A program made the translations under genes and the position numbers. Below, piece after piece: positions 9,718 through 20,200 of a stretch of 64,000 bases of DNA. Under the pieces are notes generated by a model. The model saw only the letters and a list, made by a program, of their open reading frames with translations, made no database searches and was not told the origin of the DNA. Origin of the DNA: Spirometra erinaceieuropaei. Taxonomy: Eukaryota > Platyhelminthes > Cestoda > Diphyllobothriidea > Diphyllobothriidae. How positions within the stretch are numbered: the stretch's first letter is position 1; each line of letters opens with the position of its first letter. The stretch spans positions 86,630 to 150,629 of the forward strand of contig CACRXP010000087.1 of the NCBI GenBank assembly GCA_902702965.1, written 5' to 3'.

Positions 9718-10869
9718 TTCTAGAAGCTTTATGTTTCTGGTTAAAGTTTGGAGACCTCCTATTTGTTATATCTATATATTTTGGGCGTTTCGGTTGTGCA
9801 GTTGCGCTTAATGTGGCCTTTTGGTTTGTGTTTCTCATTTGGCAGTCGATTCCTAGTACAGGTTGATCGTTTTTTTGAGGACGTAGCATGTTTATTTTGC
9901 CATCTAGTGGTGTCACATGACTGGGTCCGGGATCGGCGTCATCGTTCTGTTCTAGTTGAACGGTGTTTTGTTATGCCTCCCTTGTTTCTTTCTGTCCAGA
10001 ATTCCTAACTGCTTTTGCAGTTATGCGTATTTGTCCTGAGAACTAGAGTCAGATGTACTTGCTGGAGATCCATTACGGGGGCTGTGGGTTTATCATTTTT
10101 TACGCTGCTCTGCTAATTTCTTTTTATTAGCGCTGGAAGTAGAGGTGGTAGCTAGAGATTCATTTGAGGGACCGGGGTGCTGATTACCGTGTTTGTAACT
10201 GGTGTCTGTTTCCCTAAGTTTACGTCTTTGCATCGGTGTCAAATTTGGACCTATACATGCGTTTCAATTCCGCAGATTTCTGTTTACCTCGGGGTTTTGC
10301 AGGACAAGCTCAGTTTTGGTCTGCGAGTAGAAGGTTATTTAGACGGGTTTATTTTTGCTTCTAGAGTGAAGTCTTTATGTGGTAGCTACTCGGGTGTTTA
10401 GGCCACACGAATGTAAGAGTTTTTCAGTTGATAGTGTTGGGTTGACCGTGTGGGATATGTTGCGAATAACAAATTGAGTCTGCGTTTTGATCTATCTGCG
10501 ACTTCTGATGAAACTGAATGTATAATCGATTCTATTTTTGGTAGGCTAGTTAGGCTGTTCGTGAATGTACTTGAGTCTGTTAGTGAATCGAGAATCGTAA
10601 AAATGTGTTCAAGTTTCTCGATAAACTTAAGTTTACAGATTTCTGTAAACGCAAGATGGCCGAAAGATCTACTTTGTCGACAGCAAGTTTAACATCGGTC
10701 ATGGTTAATTGGAGAGAGTGTAAAGGGATCTATGTGCTATGTTCGACAGCAAATAAAAATCGGCTCAAACTTGACGCAGAAATATGCCAAATATTTTAAT
10801 TATAGACAAATTTCAACTTATCTCGGATTGGAGGATTTCGAACGATTTTATCGAAATGAATGTAATTAT
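9718..10869. other. Unassigned stretch, possibly 5' part of LINE A
   Basis: The minus strand continues open in places (for example RPKYIDITNRRSPNF near 9780) and might be ORF1, but no ORF1 motif such as the S-R-D-x-T-P-x-Q-R ending is visible. 10400-10869 shows nothing I can name. Confidence 0.35.
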
Positions 10870-11265
10870 CAGCTCCTTAAGGGATACTCAGTGTCAGGGG
10901 ACATAGCTGACGGAAACGATAAAGGGAGAAAAGGAAGAATATAACTATGTGTTCTATGTTTGCCAATGATGCTGTCTTTCGTAAATTTGATTGTTTTTAG
11001 TGCTATGTTCCGGTATTATTTAAGTGACCAATATTATTCAATTGCATGGTTTCGAGACTACATTTCGAATTTGTACCACTTTATATCGGTTTTGAAGATA
11101 GAATTTAAGAAAATCGAGGAGGCCTAATTCCATGACTTTTAAGCTTAATCAGTAGTCTTTTATGGGGGACCATGTCAAAGGCCTTTTTGGGTCAAAGTAT
11201 ATTGAAGCTACTGTGTTTCCACCATCTCTGTTGCTGGGAACGAATTCCAAAATATACTATTGTCA
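10870..11265 (-). mobile_element. Internally deleted copy of CR1-like LINE A
   Basis: 11265-11040 matches the LINE A reverse transcriptase around 4290-4080. On the minus strand it reads SIYFDPKKAFDMVPHKR with SHGIRPPR following. 11030-10870 matches the LINE A 3' UTR at 3200-3054 (blocks GGGATA-TCAGTGT, GACATAGCTGA, GATTGTTTTTAGTGCTAT). The thumb and C-terminus between them, some 850 bp in the longer copy, are missing. Confidence 0.75.
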
Positions 11266-11524
11266 GAGAAAATGCGATGCCGGATACAATATTATTCTGA
11301 TGCGTATTCATCTTTTTTTGAGCTGTTTGTCCGGGAGACACAAACAGACAATGCTATCAGGTCTACGCGACTTTCCAAAAATTAAAAACGGCAACTATAA
11401 TGCTCCAGCATTTATCTGCACGCAGTTGATTTAACGACATACCGAAATTAGAGTTCTCCATATCCTACAAAATGCGAAGTATTCATGACCCCAAAAAACG
11501 TCCAAAACCAAATTTTAATGTTTA
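11266..11524. other. Unassigned stretch
   Basis: No coding, RNA or repeat feature recognised. Confidence 0.4.
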
Positions 11525-11765
11525 TACTGTATATTCCGTTCTTTTGTTACTTTTGCTATTACTTCGTCTAAGAAATCAGGCTTTTGTAAATTAGTACAAA
11601 CTTCCAACTCGCTTTCTATTGACTAGACAGACACTGAGAATAAATGCAGTCGGGGTGCAGCCAAACTGAATGGATTTGCTTTGGGCTTGTTCTGTTTTGT
11701 AAGCAGACTGACAGTGCCTAAGAGATGTAGTAACAAACCTATTCTTTTCTATTCAAACGAACTGT
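11525..11765. repeat. Dispersed repeat R1, copy 3 (diverged)
   Basis: Same order of blocks as the copies at 1085 and 16335: CAGACAC, GTGCAG near a GGATTTG/GAGTTTG block, TTGGGCTTGTTCTGTT, AGACTGACAGTGCC and CCTATTCTTTTCTATTC. More diverged than the other two. Confidence 0.55.
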
Positions 11766-11949
11766 CTACACCTCGTAACATACTGAAGTCTTCTGGGCTG
11801 ACCCAAACACATTAATTCCTCCGTCTTCAGATGTGTTACTCGCCATGGATAATGTTCGCCTTTAAATATTCAGAGACAAACTAGCTGGCTTATTAACTAG
11901 GATTCGGTTTAAACTGACAACATTTCAAACCGTATTATAAAACGAACAG

Positions 11950-12320
11950 GGAATTTTTCCCCAATGTCTAGAAAACCGTCCTCAGTCTCTCTCAAGAAGA
12001 GTTGTTTGATTGTTTGAAAACTTCTATAATCGTTCAAACATTTTAATCTGACCCATTCTGAAATTAGAGATTATTTGGGCTTTCATAAAACGCCCTCTCT
12101 CGCAAAATTGTTTACGATAATACAGTCGAAATTACTGATTTTTGTGTAGCGAAGCCAGCACGGCTTCCAGTACAATCGGTCTTGGGGTAGGCGTCACACG
12201 CCTCTTCTGAATTACTCACTTCGCTTCGTAATGATGAACTATCCGCGGTCATTATTTAGTTAAATCTCAGAAAACACTTTTTAAAAATTCCACGCAGGTG
12301 ACTCTTAGGTAAACTGTTGG
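11950..12320 (+). pseudogene. Heavily decayed CR1-like RT fragment (LINE B type)
   Basis: Aligns by translation with 6220-6540 of LINE B: KTSIIVQTF for KTSIIIPVF, KTPSLAKL (identical), SQHGF then RSW for SQHGFLPERSC, and SLRNDELSAVII then LNLRKHF for SLRNERQSVVVIYFDLSKAF. Several stops and indels. It ends where the RTE-type element begins. Confidence 0.7.
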
Positions 12321-12734
12321 TCGCAAGGAGAAGACGGGTTGTCCCGGGAATATGGGTTGCCTGTTAGCCTAGCTGCTGGCTACCCGGCGCGTCCACAGGT
12401 GGCGGATAGTGAGATGAACTTCAGTGAAGGTTTGCTGCGAAATAAGCAGACCTAGGTCTGACGAATAAGCAGTCACGGACCAGCAGCGACATTGCTACCA
12501 GGGTGCGGTGGACTGAGGTCTGGCACGCTGAAAGCCTTATAAAAAGCCGCAAAACCCAATGACGGCATTGTGACATGGCGACCGTAAACCGCCATTAAAT
12601 AAGTTTACTTGTCACCGCTGCCTTGTGGTCAGGCTTTTCAGCCAAAGCGCTAGAGGAGACAACCTCAAATAAACAATCCGAGCGGCTGTTGGGAACCCGA
12701 CCGTATTCGAAATTCCCAAGAAACCTCATGAAAC

Positions 12735-13560
12735 ATGTCCGATTTCAGTACTACGACCCATGCTACGGCGTCCGCGGGAACCGACGCGCTCCGCAACCCT
12801 GGTCCAGTGGTGCGGGCGAATAGTATGCGAGCTGGACTACTCAATCGTGGACGGACTCTCGGTATTGGATGCTGGAATGTGCGAACGTTCCTGGACCCTG
12901 GTACCCAAAATCTCACCGGACGCAGCCTTTATCAGTGCAACGTGGATGTCTGCTGTTTGTCTGACGTTCGACTCCCTGACTCAGGCTCCCGTGAAATAAA
13001 GATCCCTGGAGTCGAATCACACTATATACTGTACCACAGCGGCCCGCGCGGTGTTGCGATCGCCCTATCGCGGACCTCGCTCTACTTGCTTGTGAACCAG
13101 TCAATGACCGGATGGCCTACGTGCAACTGAAGAGTCACTTCACAAACATCTCCATCGTCGCTGTGTACACACCAACCTCGGCTGCCGAACAGCGCGATGA
13201 AGAAGCGTTTTAGTCTCAGTTGCCAGCGCTAGTTGAAAGACTGTCTCTCTGAGATCTGCTGATTGTTGCCGGCGATTGGAATGGTCGAACTGGACCTGGC
13301 GACCACACACCAGCCATCTTCTTGGCCGCTTTGGGCTTGGCTCCCGATGCGAAAATGGTGAGAGATTTCTGAACTTCGTTGATCGAAACCGACTGCTAGT
13401 CACCAACACATGTTTCTAGCATCACAAGAAACATCTGCCGACCTAGTATTCAAACGACGGTCATGCGGCCAGTCAGATTGCATACATACTAGTCAGCTCA
13501 AGGTTCCGCAGCTGGGTTCACGATAGCAGATCGATGCGTGGTGCCGAGACTGATAACGCC
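12735..13560 (+). pseudogene. RTE-type endonuclease domain, copy A
   Basis: Starts with ATG at 12735 and a leader of about 40 residues, then LGIGCWNVRTFLDPGTQ, VDVCCLSDVRLPDSGS and GVAIALSR. This is the standard N-terminal endonuclease series, except that family members have S-E-V-R where this copy has S-D-V-R (catalytic Glu replaced by Asp). A frameshift near 13100 is followed by ISIVAVYTPTSAAEQRDEEAF and VAGDWNGRTGPGD, the D-W-N motif. The C-terminal HGSDHVLVRT (near 13560) supplies the S-D-H catalytic residues. Stops and shifts abolish function. Confidence 0.8.
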
Positions 13561-15352
13561 CATGGGTCGGACCATGTCCTCGTCCGTACAAGCTTAAAAG
13601 TTTATCTCTCATCTGCGCCAAAAATGCCACGTCCTAGACGCCTGCATGTCGCAAAAATCCGGCAAGCCAGCACTGCCGTGGTCCTAAGCAGAGAAATCCG
13701 GACCTATTTTACGACTCGAGCCGACGGAGAAATCAGTAACCAATGGTCGTCACTGAAGACTTCAGTTTATGGGGCAGCTGAGAAAATCCTTGGATACACC
13801 CAGCGACGCAGCAGTGACTGGACCAGCGGAAGAACCCTGCAGTTGTCTGTTCAGAAGGCTAGAGCCAGGTCCCGCAACGACGACTACTTCCGCCAACTTC
13901 GGAAGATGACGGCAAAATCGGCCGGGGTTGACCAGAAGCAATATTGGGCTGAAATAGCGACCTCAATGGAATAGCCCTCGAAAGTTGGTGACACTCGAAA
14001 GCTCTACCGTCTGATCCGCCAAGTTAGCGATAAGCCCTCTACACTGAGTGACTCTGTTTGCGATGTGAACGGCGGCTTTATTGCTGACTACTCGGTCAAA
14101 GTCAAGCGCTGGCGTGAGCACTTTGAGCGCCATCTCAACTTCGATACCCAACCTACCTTGCCATTGCTCTCCTCCTCAGCGGAGTTTCTTCCCTCGCCTA
14201 CCTATGCAGTGCTATGCGACCCCTCTCCGAGGGAGAAGTCGCCGATGCCATACGAAAGTTGCGCAACAAAAAGACACCCGGAGAGGACGATATACCTGCT
14301 GAAGTCTTCAAGTCTTGTGTCGACACTCTGTCACCCTGGCTCCATGATTTGATTGAACAAGCGTGGAGAGACGAGGTTGTTCCTGATGACTGGGGCTTAG
14401 GCATCCTTGTACCTATCCTCAAGTAGGAAGATTAGACGAGATGCGAGAATTACCGCGGCATAAGTCTTATCGACGTTGCTGTAAGGATCTTCGCTAATGT
14501 CCTACTCAGGCGATTCCAGGTTGTGCGTGACTCAAGGACGAGGCTCAGCCAAACCGGATTTCGTGTTGGACGTGGAAGCGCAGACCAGATATTCACACTG
14601 CGGCGCATTCTCGAATTTCGCCATAGCTACCAACAACCGACGGCCGTCTGCTTCATTGACTTTGCCGCCGCGTTCGATTCCGTTCACCGTGAGTCCCCGT
14701 GGCGGATAATGGCGGTAGATGGTGTACGGGAAAAAATCATTGCCATGATCAAGGCCTACTATCGCTCCACCATTGCGAGAGTCCTGGTCCGCAGCAATCT
14801 TTCCAAACCGTTCGGTATTCGGTATGGCGAGAAACCGTCGTGACCTCTCCATCGCCACCAAGATTCGCGTGTACCGTCCATCTGTCCGGTCAGTCCTCCT
14901 CTACGGTTAGGAATGCTGGGCTTTGCGCGTGGAGGACGAGCGAAAACTGGAGGTATTTACCACCACTACTTGAAGACCATCCTTCGAGTGAAGTTCACCG
15001 ACTTCCTCTCAAATGAGACAGTCCGCGCTCGCTGCGACAACATCGCAAGGATAACTCAGGCCATCCAAGAAAGACGACTGAGGTGGTTCGGGCATGTTCT
15101 TCGTCGTCAACCTCAGGAGCTCAGTGTTACTGCCCTCGATCCAGCACCGTTGACCCATTGGAGGCGTCGAAGAGGGGGTCAGTTCAAAACTGTCTCGACA
15201 CAGTTCGTCGAGACATGGAGGTGGTTCTTGGACCTTCGATATTCGGTCTCCGTCGTTGGCGAAGGGAATGGGTTGAACTGTCAAAATCGGCTGCCGCGGA
15301 TCGTCACGCGTGGAGAGGTAGAATTCGGGACATCATCGAGGCCGGCTAGATC
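13534..15352 (+). pseudogene. RTE-type reverse transcriptase, copy A
   Basis: Linker 13534-13974 (PKMPRPRRLHVAKIRQAST) ends in an amber codon after SME. RT follows with VNGGFIADYSVKVKRWREHF, KLRNKKTPGEDDIPAEVFKS and WGLGILVPILK plus a stop at about 14424. Then come TGFRVGRGSADQIFTLRRILE, motif A AVCFIDFAAAFDSVHRESPW, and a jump over the deletion to the C-terminal RRLRWFGHVLRRQPQELSV. The RGCILSP and YADD regions are gone. The amber at 13972 is shared with copy B. Confidence 0.85.
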
Positions 15353-15400
15353 AGGCATGATCGCAGCCGTATCATGTATAAGTACAAGTCAGTAGTCTTA

Positions 15401-15941
15401 TTCACTTTATTGACCTTAAAATGCCACACTTATCAAAACGAAATGAAATGGTCTCAGCAAGATCGCCATTTGCAAATTAGTGTTCTGCTATAAACAAAGT
15501 CCACTAAAGTACCTTTCGAGGTTCTCTTTTGCTTTTAAATCACATTTGTCGGCGGGCAAACGTGCTCAGTCTTTTAAATGGGCTGATGCTCTCAAATTCG
15601 CATATATTTTACACAAACCTAGAGCCCAGCATTACTTAGGACAAAACCATACTGATTTGCGGGCTAATTCTAGCTCTGAAAACTGAGGTGCGAGGCCTCA
15701 ACTTAACGTCGATCTTATCCTAGTCTCATCCGAGCGCAGCATGAAGACGCCTCATAACATCTTGCTTTTCTGCCTTTTGTATTTGCGTCCTATCCGTAGG
15801 AGGATCAAACTCAGATACTCCATCTCACTTCGTTAGCCGTTTGTTCCTTCTGAAAATTTCGCACATAATTAGGGTCCTCTGAACACCACGCATTTCCTAT
15901 TAAAGAAGGCAAGTTTTTTTCGATAAAACCCTATATAGTCG
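15401..15941. other. Unassigned stretch
   Basis: Between the RTE element and repeat R2. No coding or RNA feature recognised. Confidence 0.4.
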
Positions 15942-16213
15942 TTGTACGTAAGTCTATAATAACGTCATATTTAACATGTATACAAATATATTAGGTCATT
16001 GTAAACAGTCGACCACTACTCCTATAATTCCACATTCACAAGAACAATAAGATACATGATTTAATATTATTTTGACAGCTTTGATTGTGACTTACCATTG
16101 AACGTTTCTCACTCCTGATATATATTTATCTTGTCCAGCTTGTAGTCCAGACAGTTATGTGAAGCCTCCTGAAAAACACGAAGGAAATGTGCGGCCGTCC
16201 CTTTACAGCTGGC
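15942..16213. repeat. Dispersed repeat R2, copy 2
   Basis: Same-orientation partner of 2228-2510 with the blocks CCACTACTCCTATAATT, GATTGTGACTTACCATTGAA and CCTCCTGAAAAACACG. Here the match fades after TTACAGCTGGCCA, whereas copy 1 runs on into a LINE reading frame. Confidence 0.7.
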
Positions 16214-16334
16214 CAGATAGACTGAAAACGACTAACTAGAACACACCGAAAATTACTCAACTGGAAAATACTTACAAGGTCAGGTCGATATCAAAGACTT
16301 ATTAATCATGTTCCCCTCTCCCCCCCCCAGAAAC

Positions 16335-16600
16335 TACCAAACTGCACACTTAAAATTTTATACTGTGCATCTCTATGTTTTTTTTAAAACTTTAGCGATT
16401 ACTTTGCATAGGAACTCAGTCTTTTAACTTAAAACAAACACTTAATTCGCGCTCTATTGGCTTAACAGACACCCAAACAAATAAAGTCAAAGTGCAGTCG
16501 AAATGGATGAGTTTGTTTTGGGCTTTTTCCTCTGTTCAAGGGAGACTGACAGTGCACAAGGGGCGCTATAATAGACCTACTCTATTCTTGCTGCTTTGCT
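16335..16600. repeat. Dispersed repeat R1, copy 2
   Basis: Good match to 1085-1352: TTAATTCGCGCTCT for TAAATTCGCGCTTT, AACAGACACCCAAA, AGTCAAAGTGCA, GACAGTGCACAAGG and the end block CTATAATAGACCTA. Confidence 0.75.
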
Positions 16601-17162
16601 CATAGTTTTCCCTTTATTTTAAAAGCTTCCTATTAGGAATTTATGGATATTATTCTCAGGGATTGCATATGAGAATAGACCAATCGCCTGCGGACGTCAA
16701 GAACACTTCCAACTTCATATAAAACAACTTTAATTTCTATTTCACGTATGGCCGCTTACACATTTTTTGCAGTGTCCTCTAGGCCCCAAAAACCAAAATA
16801 AAAAAATCTTTATTATCGTCATTCAAAACATGGAATTCAGCAGGCCTTAGGTTTGACAATCGATCATTGATAAAATTTTTCGCACCCGTATACAAGCATA
16901 TGTAAATGCAGACATTCATTCGAACTCCTTCCCCTAATGTATTGAGTATATCCCCATGTTTTTGTGTTATGAAGCGCGTGCTTATGTACCACTATGCTAC
17001 CTGCGGCATTTGCCTTTTTATTCTAGTTATTTATGTGCGACGTTCTTCCAAGAATTAAAAGACAATTCCGTCGACACACTTGTCTTGAGAATTGACTCAA
17101 TCGTTTGTTCAGTCGCATCACATGCATTTACCATCATATGTACGACAGATTTGCACACAGGG
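16601..17162 (+). other. Region just upstream of the bestrophin start
   Basis: AT-rich. The frame in phase with the start codon is open upstream from about 16956 but has no family similarity. An AG at 17159-17160 (TTTGCACACAG) lies two bases before the ATG. That is compatible with a splice acceptor, either of an upstream non-coding exon or of a trans-spliced leader as flatworms use. No TATA box or CpG-like promoter stands out. Confidence 0.4.
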
Positions 17163-17230
17163 ATGACTGTATCCTATTCCCGTGCTGTTGCGACAAACTC
17201 TCAGTCGGCATTTCTTAAGCTACTATTTCG
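17163..17230 (+). CDS. Bestrophin exon 1 (start codon)
   Basis: Residues 1-22 plus two bases of Arg23. MTVSYSRAVA and FLKLLF match the cytosolic N-terminus typical of the family (MTV-Y-x-x-VA, then F-x-KLL-RW). This fixes the start at 17163 although the frame is open upstream. The donor is TTTCG/GTATGC. Confidence 0.9.
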
Positions 17231-20200
17231 GTATGCTTTTTATTTACAACCCGAAGACTTAACAGATGGAAAGGAAGCGTGTACAAGGCGATATGGATAG
17301 AATTCATCGTGTTCCTGATTATTTTCATGTTCTTTTCACTGATATACCGCCTAGCGATGACTGGAGAAATAAAACGGTACAAGTTTTTCTTACAAAAATA
17401 AGTCTATTGACCAGTATTTGTACAGTCCAAAAAGAAAATCTGTTGCATTATTTTATTTTTGTTTAGCTAGTTTGCATGCTTCTAATCAGAAGCACATGTT
17501 TCTATAGGAACGATATGCATATATATGCATACATAGGTATATAGGCAGAATGATATAACTGACAAAGACAAGGGAGACTGGAATGGCCAGTTCTGACTTA
17601 ATAGCTGTCGTCAGTCAGCCATACCCAAGCCCGAAGTGTGAATCACCCGAGCCTCGAACTCGCGACCTGTTAGTTTGGAAGTCGGGGCACGAGCCCGTCG
17701 CCCAGTCGGTTTTCGATCGGGAGAGAGTCCTTAAGGCACAACGGAACGAGTGAGTTCCCTATGAACGATCGGTGAGCGCCCCCTACCATTGTATATTCCC
17801 GATCGAAAACCAACAGGGCGACGGGCTCGTGGCCCAGTGGGTAGAGGCGTGGACTTCTAAACTAACTTATGCAAAATAAGGGCATTTATAATGGGATTCA
17901 TTTTGCGTTACTCAATTCATCGATTTTTTATTTTAAAAAAGGATTTTAAATTGCTTATTCGGCTAGATTTCAGGTAAGATAAGAATTTAAAGAGGTCTGT
18001 TCACTTAAGCTTATTTTTTGCTTGTCATAGAATGCTAGCGAAACAGATGAAAACGCAGAGCAATTATTTGTGCTAACCGTAAGCTGAGTTATGGTAGATG
18101 ACTGCATCAAATTGACGCTGACTCTCCGAATGTGAAAGACCTAGAATTGTCTTAAAGTGTATGAGACTTTTGTTTTTATTGTCGTTATTAAACCAAATCC
18201 GGCTCTGATTTTGAGGTTACAGTCAACTACAGAACCAAATGTGATCCAAATTTAAAACGGCAGGTATCCGAAAAGTTGTTTACGTAAGATTGTGACCGGT
18301 TCCTCATACGCACCTATTATGGTCAGACAAGTATTTGTGCCCTCATCACATTGGCTGTTGTTTGCTTCCGAATGCCACATAGGATCACATTATATCTGTT
18401 CCCTTATCAAAGAGATCAGGGGAGCGTATCGCTTTCAGTGTAAATGTTAATTATCAAGGTAACTTTACAGAGAATAAAATCCCCGTTTTTCGGTCAATGC
18501 TATGCAAAACAGCAGACTACTAGCTAATCCAACTAACCGTCCAAATAAGATATGTACTAAAACCAACCATTATCTAAACATTATGATTCTATCAAAGCAG
18601 AGTTGCACTTTAAAGTTGTTATTATTGTCACGGAAGGCAGCCTAATGTTCTAAACTCCAGTGCATGCATGCATAGCGTTGACCAAATACATTATTTTCCA
18701 GACGTACCACGCTCTATTCGAGACCCTTTCATGTCATTAAAAATATTTACGACAGTTTTGGGACAAAGCATTTAAATCTGACGAGTACCGTCCTATTCTG
18801 CAAAACATGTTTCTATTTCTGTATCATGATATTGCTTTGCGGACATACTCATGTGGGTCTAAGTTACCTGGCTACAGAGTCTTCGGACACTATCCTATCA
18901 ATGCATTTTTTGTAAACATAGACTCTGAATATTGCATACCTGCGCGTTTAATTTATGAAATAATCTAAATTTGAGAAATATTTAGAAACATATCTCGCCT
19001 AAATGTCAACTTCCTGTCCATTAATGCTCCACTTCTTACGTCTACCTCATCAGATTTACGGCAGATTATGTTAATATATACTTTATACTTTAAATCTAAA
19101 AAATATTTATACTAACCCACATTAACGATGTGTTAGCGAATAGTAAGAAAACATTTTCTTTCTACAAAACCTCGTACATGTCTACCCGGTTAAAGGGCAC
19201 AGCACATGGTTCATTCCGTTCGGCAGGAACGCAGAAGGGAAAGGATGAAGACAAAATAGATTAATCGAAGTATAATGTTACTCAATGGATCTTCCAATCA
19301 TCCACGATATCTTTAAATTGTAGTTTCAAAACTTTTTAAAAATTTTAATGTGTGAATAGTTTTGTTGTCTTTTTGCAGAAGATACTGTCCCGAACGGGAG
19401 TTTCATTTAAACCGTCTGCAGTCGTTCGTGTAGAATAACTTCTATAAACGGAATATATTAAGTGGTTTATTGTCAGATGCAACAGGTACAATGCAAGCTA
19501 ATATATGTAGTCAGAACTGTACTTGAAGCCGTTCCATTTTTTAATTTTGTAAGGCAAATAATACAAACAAGACAAAGATTATTAGCGTTTCATAGAGTGT
19601 GGGATAAGTTAAGAGTAAAACTTAACTCATTTAAATTTTGTTTTAAATTTTCAACTTGTGCCTATTGAATCGCTTATAAGGATGGACTACATACAGAATT
19701 ACTAATTACGGCACCCACGGGTGCAATGCGAATTCAAATGTTACCATACAATGACCAATAAATTGGGTATCAGAAGTAAAAGTCCTTGACACTAACAGCG
19801 AAATGCGCCTGATGCTAAAGTTAGTCGGTTTTACGCAAGGGAAAACACAAAAACTGTTTCGAATAAAGAAATTTATTTATTTAAATACGAAAATGATATC
19901 GTAGACGATGAAGCAAAAACAGGCGATTTACGGCTTATAAAAAATAATAAAATCCTTAAATGTGTTTAATTTGAAAAGTCCGCCATAATAACTCGCCTGC
20001 GCATAAATCTACGTTTGTTTGTATAAATGGCATTCATCGTTGGCAGGCCACTCTTTTCACATCCACTCGTCTAGAAAACTCGACTCTGCCATAATTAGGC
20101 AATATGAATAACAACAGCCGGTATATTGGAAAAGGCTATCCGACCGAGGAAAGTATATCTTGTAAACTGACCGTGAATGTAGTTATATATCCTAGGAAAC

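Larger units (their letters stand above)
12321..15400 (+). mobile_element. RTE-type LINE, copy A (internally deleted)
   Basis: About 410 bp of GC-richer 5' UTR (12321-12734), then one ORF for endonuclease and reverse transcriptase, ending in short TACAAG-type repeats near 15380-15395. Single-ORF layout, the WNVRT endonuclease start, the RRLRWFGHVLR C-terminus and a short-repeat 3' end are typical of the RTE clade. Compared with copy B (32215-34622) about 430 bp are missing at 14826, where GGTATGGCG joins a block homologous to 34057. This removes the RT catalytic box. Confidence 0.85.

Noticed and set aside
12321..12420. Ribozyme-like folding at the start of RTE copy A
   Set aside because: An 8-bp hairpin (GGGTTGCC with GGCTACCC, one mismatch) is present, but I could not lay out the nested double pseudoknot of HDV-like ribozymes or the hammerhead core; a structure search would be needed.
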